A stretch of 64,000 nucleotides of DNA from NCBI RefSeq assembly GCF_000003855.2, contig NW_003101682.1, positions 745,178-809,177 on the forward strand, in the 5' to 3' direction. Within the stretch, counting starts at the first letter, position 1, and the number at the start of each line of letters is the position of its first letter. The stretch comes from Blastomyces gilchristii SLH14081 (Eukaryota; Ascomycota; Eurotiomycetes; Onygenales; Ajellomycetaceae). The translations under genes were made by a program, and so were the position numbers. Below, piece after piece: positions 1 through 12,480 of this stretch. Under the pieces are notes generated by a model. That model searched no databases and was not told the origin of the DNA. It saw only the letters and a list, made by a program, of their open reading frames with translations.

Positions 1-885
1 TCTCATTCTGCACAGTAATCTCTGATGATGTGTACACTTCTGAAGAGATTGTGAACAATTATGATGAGATCTTCAGGTTCAGTATAGTCATCTATCTATG
101 TAAATATTCAATCTTTCACTGTAGATCTAAGATCTGGTTTTCTCTATTCTTATTAATAATGATGATTGTGTCAGCAAAGCTCTTCATAGTGAATACTTGA
201 TCTGCAGTGAATGTTAATTATTATTTAACTTCTGTCTCAGCCTGCTACTGTGTACACAAGACCTCAATCTTGTTTAGAATTCTTATACATATACAGAGCT
301 TTGATTCTGATTCAGCAGTCTCAGCTGCTTTTCTTACTGCTTTAAGTAAACTCTCTGAGAGGTTCTGCATATCTTCTGATTCAGATAACAGAGAAGAATG
401 TTATTCATATCAGCTAGAGAAGGTATTCATTTCAGTGATTTTATTATTAATTATATAATGTCTATTATTATTACTGTATCATTATATTACTATATCACTG
501 TATTATTATATTACTATATTACTGTATCATTATATTGTTATATAATTTCTGTTATTATTGTACAACTTCAGTGATGATCATCTCTCTCTTTTATTCTTCT
601 TTTGAGTAGAGAGTGAACTTCTTTGAATCTCATTCACTGCTCTCATTTTCTTTCTCACATCTTATTCATTCATATATGTGGCATTCACCTGAGCATGGAG
701 TTTTCCCTTAACAAGTGAAGCAGTATTAATTGAATGCTTTTTCACTCATCACTCTTTATACACTATCTTTTGAGGTGTTCTAGAACCACACTGATATGAT
801 AACTATAAATCACTTTGTAAACAGAATTATCATGTCCTGGAGGAGCCTGCACTTCTCATCAGTTTTTAGACATGCTACTAGATGT
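1..885. other. AT-rich sequence of unknown origin
   Basis: I recognise no element here. An open stretch of about 83 codons lies at 207-458 on the + strand (Ser-rich, with DSDSAVSAA), but it has no family motif I can name. The stretch may be the unmatched flank of the repeat block or part of an unrecognised repeat. No LTR, TIR or LINE tail is visible. Confidence 0.4.
467..538. repeat. 24-bp AT-rich tandem repeat, three units
   Basis: Three adjacent 24-bp units (467-490, 491-514, 515-538) follow the pattern TATATYACTGTATYATTATA plus TTAC. They differ mainly by C/T changes. A fourth, degraded start follows. It looks like a simple minisatellite with no coding content. Confidence 0.75.
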
Positions 886-1062
886 GATTCAAAGATTGCT
901 TAAGCCAGTGTATGATTACAGGCATACGCCGGCTTCTTATATATTGAATCTTGTATGCTAAATTAATTAGTGGCCGCTATGGCCCCCCCTTTACATTCGT
1001 ACGCTAGTAGTTCGGAAGCGGCCGCGTTATTATCCGACGGTCGTACGTTCTTCCGAACCACA
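886..1062 (+). repeat. Short GC-richer repeat SR, copy 1
   Basis: This stretch matches 60434-60596 in the same orientation, from ATTCAAAG through GAACCACA, with C/T and G/A differences and small indels. It contains an imperfect inverted repeat around GCCAGTGTATG / ATACGCCGGCTT and a second inverted pair built on GTGGCCGC / GCGGCCGC. It has far more CpG than its surroundings. LINE-B sequence begins directly at its right edge. No coding potential or clear pol III box is seen. It could be a terminal segment of an unidentified element or a SINE-like unit. Confidence 0.65.
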
Positions 1063-1105
1063 ACTGTTTCTCACTGTATCTCAAGAAAGAGATTGTAAAG
1101 ATTTT

Positions 1106-1411
1106 TGTAACGGGCTGCGCCCGATCAATTATATAGACTATTTCATTACACTTCATAGATTCTTCTGCTTCACTCTTGAACATGTACACTCTGATTCTCG
1201 GCCATTCTCAATCACTGATTCTCAGCTGTCACAAACATGTATAAATTCTTTCACCCCGAAGCTTCACTGTATATATTATTATATATGTGTATAAATATTC
1301 ACTCTGATCACTGATTTCTACACTTTCTCTTTCTTTCCTTCTCTCACATTTTTATCTTTGATATATAAGACCTATATATTATATCAATCTATTCAGTGTA
1401 GGTCTCTTACA
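1106..1411 (+). repeat. 5' LTR of Gypsy-A
   Basis: The 306-bp direct repeat matches 6501-6806. It starts TGTAACGGGCTGCGCCCG and ends CTCTTACA. A TATATAGAC motif near 1127-1136 is a candidate TATA box. The differences from the 3' copy are nearly all transitions. Confidence 0.92.
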
Positions 1412-1722
1412 CTATAAAAATATTCATCATCTTCTTATTAGAAAACAATTATTCATATATCATCTTCTCATTAGAAACAATTATTTATCAAGAGATGTCT
1501 GAATGTGTAACAACACATAAGAAATAGAGAAACAGTTAAACAGTTAAGCAGACACTGAGTTCTTAGATAGAAGCTTACTCATCAGCCACTCTGACTCTGC
1601 AACAAGATCTTACAAGAGAATATCAGTAAAAGACCTGAGAGTTCTGACACTCAGATATATGAGAATACAATTACACTTCTTCAGATTTCACAGATATCAT
1701 ATATCTGATAATTAATATAATC

Positions 1723-2868
1723 ATGTCTAACAATAATATGAAACTCTCAAACACAAGTATAGATATGATACTACAGTGACTCTGAGTAATGTTGAAATTA
1801 CAACAGTAACAGATAGCAGACATGCACATGACTTAACAACTTCAATATGAAGAGATTCAATGATTAACTCATGTGATTTCAACATCTACAGAATTGAATA
1901 CAAAAGTGCTGAAAGACTGCTTAAATGCTTCTGTATATTTCAATACTTCTGATCTCACTCTCTACTCATTATGAAGAATGAAAATGCTTGTGAAACTGAG
2001 TGTAGATGAAGATATTATCAGTTCATTAATCAATCAAAGTTAATATATCAATGAATAATTGAAAGATTGTGTGAAACAGAAGTTTTATTCATAAATAAAA
2101 GCATGTGAATCAGTGTTGCAAACACCTGATAATATTATGAAATATCTTGATATTCTGTTTCAGAACACTGTCATATAATAGAAAGTATTAAATTGATTAC
2201 AGAGTATCTGACAGAGAAACACTTCTCTTACAACATTTATTCCTGACTTCAATATTAAGATTCTAGAAGCAGATGATCAATCTTGAGAGAATTGAATGAA
2301 GATTAGCATACTCAAGAAGACATTGACTTTCAAACTCTTACAGACTCTTGTAAGTGTAGATAAAGACTAGACTTATGAAGACTTCTACACACAGCTTCAG
2401 ACATTGAATGACTGTCTTACCAAGCTCAAGAGTATACAGAACAGTGACAGAAGACATTATATCTCAGTCACTCATACACTCATACTGAAGAGGAGTAACA
2501 GTAATAATGCAGATGTCATGAACTGAATAGATTTAAATATCTATACACAAGTAAGAGTTTCTGCTGTTTGAACAGGCTTTCAAGTTCCTGAAATCACTTC
2601 TGAAGAAGTTGCTGATCAATGTTAATATGAAGTATACATCAACTGTAACTGATCAGAACACATTGCTTTTAACTGCTGATCAATCTATATACCTTCTTAT
2701 TCAAAGAATGAATCAGTGCCTGTCTGTGTCAACTACATTACATTAGAGAAACATTTGAAAGATAACTATGAGAATGTCTCAGTGAAACAGGAAAAAGATT
2801 AGCTTCTGTTCAAATTTATAAACAGAAGCTTGAAGAGATCAGATGACAACAATTTAAAGAGAAGATAA
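1723..2868 (+). pseudogene. Gypsy-A gag remnant
   Basis: A frame opening at ATG 1723 reads as a retroviral-type Gag with several internal stops. Its C-terminal part has a CCHC zinc knuckle near 2637-2680 (C-x2-C-x4-H-x4-C, around CNWSEHIAFNC). The first Cys appears changed in this copy but is intact in Gypsy-E. The product would bind element RNA and form cytoplasmic virus-like particles. Stops replace Gln and Trp codons, as expected of C-to-T damage on both strands. Boundaries are approximate. Confidence 0.75.
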
Positions 2869-2876
2869 TAATAAAT

Positions 2877-5800
2877 ATGATTCTTATATTCACTGTGATT
2901 GATAACATGTATAATATGAAAGTCATGATAGACAGTGATCTATGTTACTATGCAATGATAAAATCTTCAGTCATAAGACATTATAATCTTCAGTGTATCT
3001 CTTTATCAAAACTCTGACTTCTTGCAGAATTTGATAATTTAAAAGACATTTGTACTCATTACACGATGAAGCTGACCATAGATATAAGAGAATATTAATG
3101 TGAAGATATCTATGTATATGAAGTTGATAATCTTAATTACAATCTTATATTAGAACTTGCCTAGCTATCTGAACAAGGCATCTTATTAAACACTTAAAAC
3201 AGAAGCTTGATATTCTCTAACAATGATAGAATTCATGAAGATAATATTCACAAGACTATGAACATTACACAGATTTCTATCAATGCTTATAAAATACTCT
3301 GAAAAAGAAGTTATTATCAAAATCACTGACAGAGTCACTGATAAGTTTATTAACAGCAGAATCATATATCAATCTATTTCATCAGTCTGACTAATATTAA
3401 AAAGACTCTAGAAAAGTTATTCTGTATTATAATAACAGATTCTTATATAAAACTCTCTTAATAATATCATGAATATCTAGATGTCTTCTGACAAGATAAT
3501 ATTATAAATATACTTTTCTTACAAGATTCTGAAATGAATTACAGTATTCAGTTAGAGAAAAAGAATGATAAGAACTCTGAACTGTTATAAGACTCTGTTG
3601 ATAACATGTTCTGAGATGAACTTCTTCTTCTTTGAAAGACACTTAATAATCTATTAAATAAGAGATTTATATATATTAACAACTCTTTCACCACAGTCTC
3701 TATTCTCTTTGCAAAGAAACCAGGTGAAGAACTCCAGTTCTGTGTGAATTATTGAGAATTGAACAGATTGATAAAGAAAGACTGTTATTCTTTATCTCTT
3801 ATCAATGAAACTCTAGCTCATATTGAATAAGTTTAATGATTTACAAAGTTAGATATTATTGCTGTATTTCATAAGATCTGCATCACTGAAGAAGATGAGT
3901 GACTTATAACATTTCAAACATAATATAATCTCTTTGAATAAGTAGTCACACTCTTTGAACTGATCAATGCTCTCAGTACATTTCAAAAGTATATCAACTG
4001 AGCACTCTGAGACTTTCTTGATGAATTTATATCTGCTTATCTAGATGACATTCTCATCTTCACTGATGAATTCAGAAAGAAATATCAAGAGTATGTGCAA
4101 AGAATATTACAATGACTATGAGAAGCAGAACTGTCAATTGATATTGACAAGTGTGATTTTGAAGTCAAGAGTACTAAATACTTAGGTTTCATCATAGAAG
4201 CTGATAAGAGAATCTGAATGAATTCTGAGAAGATCTCTGCTATTCTTGAATGAGAGATCTCATACACTGTGAAAGATATACAAAGCTTCATCAGATTTGC
4301 TAACTTCTATCAGTAATTTATACAAAACTTCTCAGATATTATGAGATCACTTACAGAACTCACTAAGAAAGACTCAGTATTTCAATGATTAGCAGATGCT
4401 GAAGCTGCATTTACACAGATGAAGAAGATGTTCATTAATATCTCTCTACTGATAATATTCAATTCTGATTACAAAACAGTTATTGAAGCTGATTTCTCTG
4501 ACTATATAACAGAAGAAGTGATATTATAATATAATGATGAAGATGTTCTACAATTATGTGTCTTCATATCTAAGAAACTGAGTCCTGCTGAATGCAATTA
4601 TGAGATCTATGATAAGAAACTTCTTGTGATTGTATACTGTTTAGAAGAATGAGACTCTGAACTCTGAAGTATCTCTGAATTTAAGATAATCATAGATTAT
4701 AAGAATCTCAAATACTTTACAACTATCTGTAAACTCACTGAATAACAGATGTAATAATCTGAGTTCTTAAGCTGTTTTCATTTTATAATACACTACTGTT
4801 CTGACAGTCAGAACTTGATGACAGACACTCTCTCATAATAAGAACAAGATATACCACTCAATGTGACAGACACACACTGAATGAACTGAGAACACCGGCT
4901 CTTAGATCTGAAGATATTGATTGATCAAGATAGAACAACTCATGACACTATACATATTTCTTCAATTAGAAAACTCTCTCTCTGAACTAACACTGATATT
5001 GATATCTTCACTTCCTCTACACTGAATACACTGTGGTATACAGCAGTTCAGGCTGATGAACTTCTTCAGACTCTCACTGAAGTAGTATATCAAGAAGCAC
5101 TCTGATTCCCCTCAGAACTATGTATAAGAACTGATATCTCAGAATGTTCAATTGATGATAATAATACTCTGCAGTTTCACAAACAACATTGAGTTCTCTA
5201 CTTCAAATTCTTACACACTCAGATAATGCAAGAGATGCATGATTCATGTATAATCAGTCACTCAGATTGTAAACAATTGTATTAAATAATCTCTCAAGAG
5301 TTCTACTGATTTGAGATATTAAACAATATCAGATGTTTCATTCAAAACTGCAATCATTGTTCTTCTATCATCTCATGAAAGAACTGTAGAAAAGGTCTAC
5401 TGAAATCACTTAATATCTCTGATAGAATCTGATAAGATGTGATAATTGACTTCACAGTTAATCTCTCTGAAAGTAAGAGTTATAGAAACATTCTGATTCT
5501 TGTAAATCAATTGAGCAAAGATGTAATATTGAAATCTTATGATAAGATGAATACTGAACAAGTTACTGAAGCTTTTCTATGAAGTCTGTTCTATCAGATA
5601 CATGAATTACTGAGATTCATAGTATCAGATCAGAGCTGTCAATTCATGAGTATTCTCTGAATAAGAATCTGTCAAGTTCTCAAGATTATATACTATCTGT
5701 CAACTGTCTATCACTCTGAGACTAATGATGTGTCAGAATAGATAATTCAGACTGTAAAGAATTATCTTTACAAGTTTTGTAATTACTTATAAGATGATTG

Positions 5801-6473
5801 ACATGATCTGCTTCTACATACAGAGATTACTATCAATGAATAAGATGCTGTTTTAACAGATATAAGTCTGTTCTTTCTTACACATAGTTACTATATGAAA
5901 GTGTTGAATCTTCTAGAGATTACACAGTTCACACTGAATCTCTGCAGTTTAATTCAGATTATTAACAATATAGTAATGAAGCTTTAAGATACTTATAATT
6001 AAGCAGAGGTCTTCATAGCAACTATGAAATAAGATTAAGAGAATCAAATTAATATTCACTGAGATCTCACTGAATAATATAAGATAGAAGATCTGATATG
6101 ATTGAATCTTAAGAATATATTAATCACATGTTCATCTCATACACTAGATTACTGCCATATCAGATATAAAGTGATAGAAGTTCTAGATAGTTATAACTAC
6201 TGTCTTAACATATCATCAGAAATTCATGATATATTTTATACAAGCTTGTTACATCATGTTATCACTGATCTGTTTTCTTCTCAACTGACTTCTGACTGAT
6301 AGTTACCAGACATCATAGAAGAAGATAATGAGCTTGAGTGAGAGATTGAGAATATTCTCAATGAGAGATTCTGCAGCTGCAGTTAGTAATATCTTATGAA
6401 ATGAGTCAGCTATAATCAACTGACCTGAACTTTGAGTTCTGTGTTATCTGAAACAGTAGTTTCTGACTGATGA
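2877..6473 (+). pseudogene. Gypsy-A pol remnant (PR-RT-RH-IN-chromodomain)
   Basis: Domains follow in this order. An aspartic protease near 2877-3270 has MIDSD, where the family has DSG. Reverse transcriptase at about 3590-4300 has ILFAKKPGEELQFCV and an intact YLDD near 4037-4050. RNase H lies at about 4440-4790. Integrase at about 5220-5960 has an HHCC-like zinc region around CFIQNCNHC and a DDE core starting IDFTVNLSE. A chromodomain at about 6330-6470 reads ELEWEIENILNERF if TGA is taken as Trp. The order RT, RNase H, integrase identifies Ty3/Gypsy, and the chromodomain places it with the chromoviruses, whose integrases favour heterochromatin. Dozens of stops make it a pseudogene. The final stop is uncertain, because TGA at 6468-6473 could be native or mutated Trp. 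Confidence 0.88.
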
Positions 6474-6500
6474 GAACTGCTTCTGAAAGAAGAGAGCTAA

Positions 6501-6806
6501 TGTAACAGGCTGCACTCAATCAATTATATAGACTATTCTGTTACACTTCATAGATTCTTCCACTTCACTCTCAAACACATACACTCCGATTCTCAGTCAT
6601 TCTCAATTGCTGATTCTCAGCTGTCATGAACGCGTATAGATTCTTCCGCCCTGAAGCTCCACTGTGTATACCATCATATACATGTATAAATATTCATCTC
6701 AATCACTGATTTCTACACTTTCTCTTTCTTTTCTTCTCTAACATTTTTATCTTTGTTATATAAGACCTATATATTATACTGATCTATTCGGCGTAGGCCT
6801 CTTACA
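6501..6806 (+). repeat. 3' LTR of Gypsy-A
   Basis: This 306-bp LTR is preceded by a purine-rich stretch (GAAAGAAGAGAG) that fits a polypurine tract. It is followed by duplication ATTTT. It carries GCACTCAATC where the 5' copy has GCGCCCGATC, so the damage falls at CpG and CpC. Confidence 0.92.
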
Positions 6807-7075
6807 ATTTTATTAATTTATTTTAAAAATTTATTTTAGTTTATTAGATTCTCTTCAAAAATCTAATCTAGTTACTGAACAAGTGTGAAAAAAATCAGAT
6901 ATTTTATACATAAAAGTCTTTTATTCTTCTTTTGAAATAGTCTGATCAACTTTTCAATTGAAAACAGATCTAAAATTCTCTTAATTAAAACAGTCTGATC
7001 AACTTTTCAATTCAAAACAGTTTAATAAATCTCTCAATTGAAATAGTCTGATTAACTTTTCATTGAGTGAGAATA

Positions 7076-8693
7076 ATAAGTTTAAAAATACACTCAGTTA
7101 ATATGAAAAAAGATGCTTTCTCAAATACTATTTCTAAGATTGAAATTCTGAAGAGAAGAAAGAAAGAAGAAATAGAGAAATAATAAGTTCTTGAAATACA
7201 GAAACTTGAAAAAGTAAGCAAGATTCTTGAAAAGTAGTGTCTGAATAAGATAAATGAAGAAGTTCTATTAATTCTTCATACTCAGGCTAGACAACTACAG
7301 AAGATGATCAAGTTCAAACTTGAAATTTCAAACACAGTTTAAAAAACATTGAAAATTTCCAATACAATCACTGACTCTTCACTTTACTCTTCTTCTTTTT
7401 CTACTTCTTCTTCTTCTTCTTTAAATCAGAAGATAATATATACTTAAGCAGCTGAATCTGCTATCTCAAAATCTGCTGTCTCTAAATCTGCTGTCTCAAA
7501 ATCTGCTTAAAATTCTGAGAAAACTGAGAAGAATACTACTCATACTTCTATTCATAGAAAAGTGGAAAAAAACAATGTAAAAAGAGAAAAACTTTCAAAT
7601 CATCAGAAATAGAAGACTTATTCTCAAAGTCTTACATCAGAACATCTTACAGAGAAACAAGCTAAACTCAAATCTCATTTTTAGAATTAGAAATGAAATT
7701 AATCAGCAGTTCTTTTCTCAGTTAATAACTGATATTAAAGTTCAAAAATTAGTTATAGCTTTAATTGAGTCATTCTTCTTTAAAAACTTCATTATTCTGA
7801 CTACAATGCCTGAATTTAGTGCAGAATTCCTTATTCAGAATGAGAATCTCTGAAAATCAGCAGTAGAATCTTTGTTAAATATAATAATTCTATCTAAGAG
7901 AGATGAAAAGTGAGATAAATTCATTCTTTATAATATTTCAGTTGAAATTTTTGACTGTGAAGAAGAAATGCTACTTCTTAAAAATGAATTAGAAGAATAT
8001 AACTCTATTTAACTGAGAAAAGAGCCTGTATAACTAAATTCAATTAAGTTCAGATAAAGTAGAAGAAATGTCTCTGTTCTAGTATATATAAAAACAGTTA
8101 AGTAATCAAAGATCTCTGAAGTAAGAGTAGCAGATTTGAAAATGAGAGTTTATAAATATAAAGACTTAAGAATGAATCTCAAAGCTTAAACACAGTGTTT
8201 AAACTGTTAAAGATATGAATACTTTACAATCTCTTATTTTAAAGACTTAAAATACACATTCTGTGCTAGAGATCATAAAACTAGTAAGTATAAATGTGAA
8301 ACTTACTTAAAAAGAGATAAAATATATTAATATACTCTGCTTAAATACTTTAATTACAAAGAAAAACATGCATCTAGCTCAAAAGAATGTATATTTACTT
8401 CAAGAACTCAAAAGAACTGAAGAAAAGATGAAGCTCAAAGTTAATCTAGAACTGAAGAAAATAGTCAAGTCAGTAAATCTATATCTGCAAACTTAAAAAG
8501 AAGAAATTCTTAACTATCTAAATCTTCAAACTTCAATTCTTCAGCTAAATGTAAATAGAATTTGAATTCTTAAACTTCTGTTAAGATTAGAGAATTAAGA
8601 AATGACTCTGATAATAAACTAGATATAATATAAGCAGTTGAGATTCCTACTTTTTAACATAATTATAATCTACTATCTGATAATAGTGATTAG
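7076..8693 (+). pseudogene. LINE-B ORF1 remnant (zinc-knuckle Gag-like protein)
   Basis: The start codon is mutated to ATA at 7076, identified by alignment with ATG at 41542 in LINE-F. The stop is TAG at 8691-8693. The unbroken length would be about 535 residues. The N-terminal third is Lys/Glu-rich. Near 8180-8400 lie the Cys/His knuckles that are clear in LINE-G (C-x2-C-x4-H-x4-C repeats), here with some Cys lost. The protein would bind LINE RNA and assist target-primed reverse transcription. The copy is heavily interrupted by stops. Confidence 0.8.
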
Positions 8694-10880
8694 ATTTTAC
8701 TCTATCTCTACTCTCTTTTAGTATGAATATACAATAAAACTAATAAATAAAGTTTAAAAACTCTTCAAAAATCATATTTATTCAAAATAATATGAATAGA
8801 AAGTCAAATTATATTTATTCCTGTTTTCAAATTGCATTTGAATAAAAAGTGAATTTTATACTGATTCAGAAACTTAATTTTAATGCTGAGTAAAAATACA
8901 TTATTTCTTATTCAAGCTACTACTACTTTCTATCTCAAAAGTCTGAGATAAAGTTAAGAGTAGTGATCTATGAAAGAAAGTGATTAAGATATTAATTTAA
9001 TCTAAGATTTAATATTATATCTGACTCTGATATTCTGATGAGTGATATTATAGATAAAGAGAATGAGTTTGATACTATACAGCTTATAAATATCTATAAT
9101 AAAAAGTTATTGAAGAAAAATAACAATATCTGAATAATTAATAGAGAATTTCTGAACATAACTTTATTAAGAAACTCTATAATGGTAGAAGATTTCAATA
9201 CACATTATCTCTGATGAAATTCAGAATGTAAAAGAGCAGTAAGAGTAGATAATCTGATTGAATGAATCTTGAAGTATTTAATAGATGTAGTTAACAAGTC
9301 TGATCAACAAACATTCTTTAGAAAAGATATGAAACAGAAATCTATTATAGATCTAATCTTCATATTACAGAATCTAATTGAAAAAAGCCTTGTAAACTGA
9401 TTTATTGATTCAAATGAGACATCAGAATCAGATTATAAGATTATTCAATTTGATATTGAACTGAGTGAAAAATAAATAAGTGAAAATCCTCTTCTCTCTA
9501 ATCAGTTTAACTTTGAAAAAGCTGATTAAAAAGCAGTTAAAGAAAGTATAAAACTGTTAAAATCTGAAAAGCAGAGTGAGCTATATTGAAATTCTGATCA
9601 AGATATCTCAAATGAAATACTTGAGAATAGAGTAAAGCTCATTACATCTGTTATTCTAACAAATATTAGAGATAATATTTCAAAGAGAAAGTCTTCTAAG
9701 TATTTCAAATCTTGATAAAATGAGAATATTATATCTAAAAGAAAACAATTAGCTACTGTTAGAAGAAATTGAAAGAATGATATAATATCTAATAAAGAGT
9801 TCAAAGCTGTTAGAAATGAATATTTTTCAGATATTAAAAGAGCTAAAACAGACTGCTGAAACAAATTTCTTAAAGAAGTATAAGAAAAGAAAGTTTTTAA
9901 AGCTTTCAACTATACTAAAATAAGAAGTGTAGTAAAACTTTCAGTCTTAGAATATAAGTTTCAGAATGAATTATACACAGTAAATTCTTTTGAGAAAAAA
10001 TATCAAGCTTTCATAAGAATTCTCTTTCAAAACTCATTAGATTCAGATTCAGAGAAAGAGAATATATCACTTTATAACTATATTAATGAAAATGACTGAA
10101 AATGGTCTGAGCTTATACAAGATGAATTAGAGTCAGCTATCTTCTCAAGTTCAGTTAAAACTACTGCAGGGCCTGATTCAATCAATCACTTAATCATTTA
10201 AAATACATACTTCAACTTAAAGAATGAATATTTTGAGCTCTTTTTCAATCTTTTGAAAAATGAATATCATTCTGAATGCTGAAGAGAAGTCACTGATGTA
10301 ATCCTTGTAAAATTTAACAGAAAAACTTTAATTTCTAAGTTATATAGAGTAATATCTCTATTGAACTATCTAGAAAAGGTTTTAGAAAAGATAATAGCTA
10401 CTTAACTATCTTTTATAACCTCTATTAATAATTCTCTTCTATTTAGTGAATAAATGAGAGATAGAAAACAATACTCTGCAATTGACACTGTTTCCTCAGT
10501 TGTTCATAGACTGGCCGCTGAGATCATGAATTTCACATTTAATCTCATTTGATCTGGTTCCATACATTTCTTGACGTGAATCCCGCTGGGACTAGTCATT
10601 AAAAAAACATGTAAAGTGACTATATATGAGATCTTAAAATGAAACCATGACTTGAAAAAATTGAGAAAGTGATCTCATTTGATTCCATTTAGTCTCATTC
10701 TTGACATAAAGTTACTATTTTTAGACATTTTAAGGTTTTTTTTAGACTATTTTTACTTTTTTAAAAAGTAACGCTTTTTGGTAACACTCAAATGAGATTT
10801 AAAGTCATTTAAAGCAATAAAAATAATTTAAATTGAGAAGTGGAAATCATGGTCTCATTTGGAAAATGTGATAAGAGTAG

Positions 10881-11138
10881 TGTAAGAAATCCCACTCCTC
10901 GCGGATTCTTTACCCCTATTCCTATCTCTCGCGTAACCAATAGGGCTAGCGGCCTTTGGCTACACACAACTATATAGACTGGAGTTTGTGAATACTATTC
11001 ACAACTCAGCTTGAATGCTATTATATATTTAATCTCTACATCTTATCTTTCTATCACAAATACTTCTAGTAATTAACAGTATATATCACATCAAGCTGCA
11101 AATATCTGAATAATCACCTGTGAGTACTTATTCTTACA
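10881..11138 (+). repeat. 5' LTR of Gypsy-C
   Basis: This 258-bp LTR is among the least mutated stretches of the window and retains CTCGCGG, GCGTAACC and GGCTAGCGGCC. The 3' copy has lost most of these CpG sites, so it gives a view of the ancestral LTR. Confidence 0.92.
10937..10978 (+). promoter_or_regulatory. Candidate LTR core promoter (CCAAT and TATA-like)
   Basis: A CCAAT sequence at 10937-10941 is followed about 30 bp later by TATATAG at 10972-10978. This is a reasonable pol II promoter layout for an LTR U3 region. The same TATATAGACT string also occurs in the unrelated LTR family of Gypsy-A. The assignment is by motif only. Confidence 0.4.
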
Positions 11139-11199
11139 TTTCAAGCTCAGTCAGTCAGCAATCATCTGTTATAACTGAAAGAACTAGAAACTCATGTGC

Positions 11200-12480
11200 T
11201 TTAATCCCTGTGAACTCTACTGCAGACACTCAGAAGCAGCCACCTGAATCATGAATAATTCTCATAAAAGAAGTCTCAGAGAACTTATCAATCACTTACA
11301 GAACATCATTCTCTGCATCTGTGACAGAGAAACTCTCTGAACTCATGAATAAATCAATCTCAGTGCAGAACATTCTTGAGCATCTCTTACAGAATTAAGC
11401 TATTTTTCTATAAGAAATGCTTATTATTCACAAACACTCTTGAACTGAGTCTCTAGATATAATCTTCAGAGACATCTGTGAACTGAAAAGAAACTTTCTT
11501 AAGTTATAATTACTTAAGATCACTTATCAAACCACAATCTATAAAAGCTTTTATAAGTTTGTATTTGAAATTGACTCACAAGCTCAGCTGTGTGATATGA
11601 AAGATGAAGAAGCTGTCATCTATATGATAACAGATCTCTATTACACTGAAGTTAAGAACTGACTGAATTATCTAGAAAATGATTATAAGAGATTCTGCTG
11701 ATCTGTTCTTAAGACCTATCTAGAGAATAAGTTGAGAGACTCTGTGAGCTGAACAGAGAACATCTGAACTGTGATCATCAATATTAGAAAAAGAGATGAG
11801 AAATCTGATAAAGACTACTCACAGTGCTTTATAAAATTGTGATGTGAATTGAGATCTGTGAAAATAGAGCTCTGAAACAAGATCTGAATGATGATATTTG
11901 TAAAGAAGCTAAATAAAAATATACAGAATAAGCTTATTGAGTAAGACTCTAAGTTCTTGACTCTGAAGAAACTGATGACTCTCATTCATTACTTATGAAT
12001 CACTGTGAGAGTCACAGATCTGCAGAGAGCAGATCACTGATCAGCTCTGCAAGAGTCAGAATAACAGAGAACAGATTTATCAGGAAAAGATGATAGAGTA
12101 TAGAGAGATTTATATCTAACTGCTGAGTAGAGAGAGAGAGCTTCACAAGCTCTTATAAACAGAGTATATAACAGAGAGATTAAGAAAAAGAGACTCTGCT
12201 TTATCTATTCTAAATCAGAATATCTTCATACAAACTGTCTGAATAAATTAAAATAGAAATTTGAGAAGTTATAGATAGAGTCAGCAACAGCCTTCTTAAG
12301 AGTCTTGAAGCTGACACCTGAATCTGTTGCTCTCTTGATAAAGATACTTGCTTGCAGAGAGAGACTGTACTATAATACTGCTGCTTCACAAGCATGAGAA
12401 GTATTGATGAACTCAGAATCTCAGACTACTGTGATGTTTCTAAAGCTTACAGAGTAAATGAGCTAAAAGGTGAAGACTGA
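11200..12480 (+). pseudogene. Gypsy-C gag remnant
   Basis: A broken + strand frame runs downstream of the LTR. Near 12197-12238 it reads as a degraded zinc knuckle, LCFIYSKSEYLHTNC. The second Cys and the His of the usual C-x2-C-x4-H-x4-C are both replaced by Tyr, as expected from TGT and CAT mutating to TAT. The product would be the capsid/nucleocapsid protein. Ends are approximate. Confidence 0.6.

Larger units (their letters stand above)
1106..6806 (+). mobile_element. Gypsy-A, complete chromodomain Ty3/Gypsy element
   Basis: Two 306-bp LTRs begin TGTAAC and end TTACA. They enclose gag, protease, reverse transcriptase, RNase H, integrase and a C-terminal chromodomain. A perfect 5-bp duplication ATTTT flanks the element (1101-1105 and 6807-6811). 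It sits inside the leader of LINE-B: the joined flanks match the LINE-F sequence on either side of the assembly gap at 41803-41902. Coding frames are broken by many TGA, TAA and TAG codons, so it is inactive. It belongs to the same family as Gypsy-E and Gypsy-H. Confidence 0.93.

Noticed and set aside
915..940. GATTACAGGC-like string resembling part of primate Alu
   Set aside because: The match is about ten bases inside an inverted repeat, and nothing else resembles Alu or suggests vertebrate contamination.
4085..4291. 68-codon open frame on the - strand
   Set aside because: It is antisense to the RT region of Gypsy-A, whose + strand frame carries clear RT motifs.
10497..10510. 10-bp target duplication and Mutator-like assignment for the 506-bp elements
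   Set aside because: Shifting the ends by one base to TAGACTG...CAGTCTA gives 8-bp duplications in all copies, and the large relative encodes an hATC domain. hAT fits better.
12210..12395. 61-codon open frame on the - strand
   Set aside because: It is a shadow of Gypsy-C gag.
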